Assembly: GCA_015487895.1 (NCBI GenBank)
Contig: WFOW01000091.1
Coordinates: 1 to 5,543, forward strand
Source: Gammaproteobacteria bacterium
GTDB taxonomy: Bacteria; Pseudomonadota; Gammaproteobacteria; S144-34
Direction of reading: 5' to 3'
Length of the DNA: 5,543 nt
The translations under genes were made by a program, and so were the position numbers. This document shows positions 5,129-5,543 of this stretch, in pieces (positions within the stretch are counted from its first letter, which is position 1; every line of letters begins with the position of its first letter). Below the pieces are notes generated by a model. The model saw only the letters and a list, made by a program, of their open reading frames with translations, was not told the origin of the DNA and ran no database searches.

Positions 5129-5216
5129 GCGCCGAATCGGTGCCAAGGCGACGCCGGCCCATGGCCCCAGGCGGAAAACGTCCAACAACCAGCGCCCGCG
5201 GCCCGGGGGAGGAGTG

Positions 5217-5543
5217 ATGCTCGAGAGCTACCTGCCGATCCTGCTCTTCCTGGCGATCGGCGCCGCCTTCGGGGTGATGCCCCTGATGGCGGGCTTCGTC
5301 CTCGGGCCGCGCCGCCCCGACCCCGAGAAGCTCTCGCCCTACGAGTGCGGCTTCGAGGCCTTCGAGGACGCGCGGATGAAGTTCGACGTCCGCTACTACC
5401 TCGTGGCCATCCTGTTCATCATCTTCGATCTCGAGATCGCCTTCCTCTTCCCCTGGGCGGTGGTGCTCGACCGCATCGGCACCGAGGGCCTGGTGGCCAT
5501 GGCGATCTTCCTCGGCATCCTGGTGGTGGGCTTCGCCTACGAG
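5217..5543 (+). CDS. nuoA: NADH-quinone oxidoreductase subunit A (3'-partial)
   Basis: NuoA is a small membrane subunit of respiratory complex I, near the quinone-binding junction, and is normally the first gene of the nuo operon. The visible 109 residues contain a first membrane helix (about 5-28), the conserved loop [10 protein letters not shown] (40-49), the [18 protein letters not shown] segment in two parts (56-63 and 64-73) with Asp71 and Glu73, and a third helix (about 90-108). Family members are about 115-145 residues, so only the last few residues are cut off by the window edge. The ATG at 5217 is preceded by a purine-rich GGGGGAGGAG (5205-5214). An in-frame GTG directly before it is a less likely start. 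The downstream genes are presumably nuoB onward. Confidence 0.96.
   Translation, partial: MLESYLPILLFLAIGAAFGVMPLMAGFVLGPRRPDPEKLSPYECGFEAFEDARMKFDVRYYLVAILFIIFDLEIAFLFPWAVVLDRIGTEGLVAMAIFLGILVVGFAYE

Larger units (their letters stand above)
4799..5216. other. Gene-free divergent region between the SDR gene and nuoA
   Basis: This 418-base stretch has no convincing gene. Open frames through it encode no recognisable domain and run through palindromes. From left to right it holds the SDR -10 box, a large palindrome, a smaller hairpin, repeat copy 2, an unassigned part (4974-5098) with an A-rich patch near 5039-5050, the nuoA promoter and the nuoA leader (about 5135-5216). It serves two divergent transcription units. 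Confidence 0.8.

Noticed and set aside
4809..5162. A small minus-strand open frame (117 residues) in the region upstream of nuoA
   Set aside because: It reads through the palindromes and repeat copy 2 and shows no domain. Similar residue runs opposite copy 1 (KIRFS against KIHFS) come from translating the repeat.
2944..5216. Integration of an island into the tRNA-Leu 3' end
   Set aside because: No direct repeat of the tRNA 3' end was found before nuoA (only a TCGGTGCCA, which differs at two bases), and there is no integrase or composition change.
1..5543. CRISPR array
   Set aside because: No regularly spaced direct repeats are present; the only repeat unit occurs twice, 3.3 kb apart.

Overview
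This is a very GC-rich chromosomal window from a proteobacterium, most likely a gammaproteobacterium. The order tpiA–secG–tRNA-Leu(GAG)–(insert)–nuoA matches the tpiA–secG–leu tRNA–nuo arrangement known from many gammaproteobacteria. The two sulfur-carrier-like genes in the insert would suit a sulfur-metabolising lineage such as Chromatiales/Ectothiorhodospiraceae. That placement is inference; no taxonomic marker is present.

Left part (1-3070, plus strand). The window opens inside lnt (apolipoprotein N-acyltransferase, lacking only its first residues). A 182-base gap follows, holding a double-hairpin repeat and a small terminator-like hairpin. Then come tpiA (triosephosphate isomerase), secG (translocon subunit, GTG start) and a complete tRNA-Leu(GAG) with encoded CCA. 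A strong intrinsic terminator follows the tRNA.

Middle part (3173-4798). Three genes sit between the tRNA and the nuo operon. A minus-strand DsrC/TusE-family gene and a plus-strand TusA-family gene are divergent from a 196-base shared upstream region. A minus-strand short-chain dehydrogenase/reductase converges on the TusA-like gene, and their stop codons share a CTAG tetranucleotide. Both sulfur carriers are atypical. The DsrC-like protein keeps the inner cysteine but lacks the penultimate one. The TusA-like protein has CPGY in place of CPxP. They may form a small sulfur-trafficking or redox-sensing module.

Right part (4799-5543). A 418-base gene-free stretch holds a perfect -10 hexamer almost touching the dehydrogenase start codon, a perfect 13-bp-arm palindrome, a smaller hairpin, a second copy of the double-hairpin repeat, and a good sigma-70 promoter (TTGACA-18-TAGACT). 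That promoter leads into nuoA, which runs off the window end.

The best leads are the structured repeat present twice with base changes that preserve pairing, the non-canonical DsrC-like/TusA-like pair, and the probably leaderless dehydrogenase promoter with a palindrome at its -35 position.
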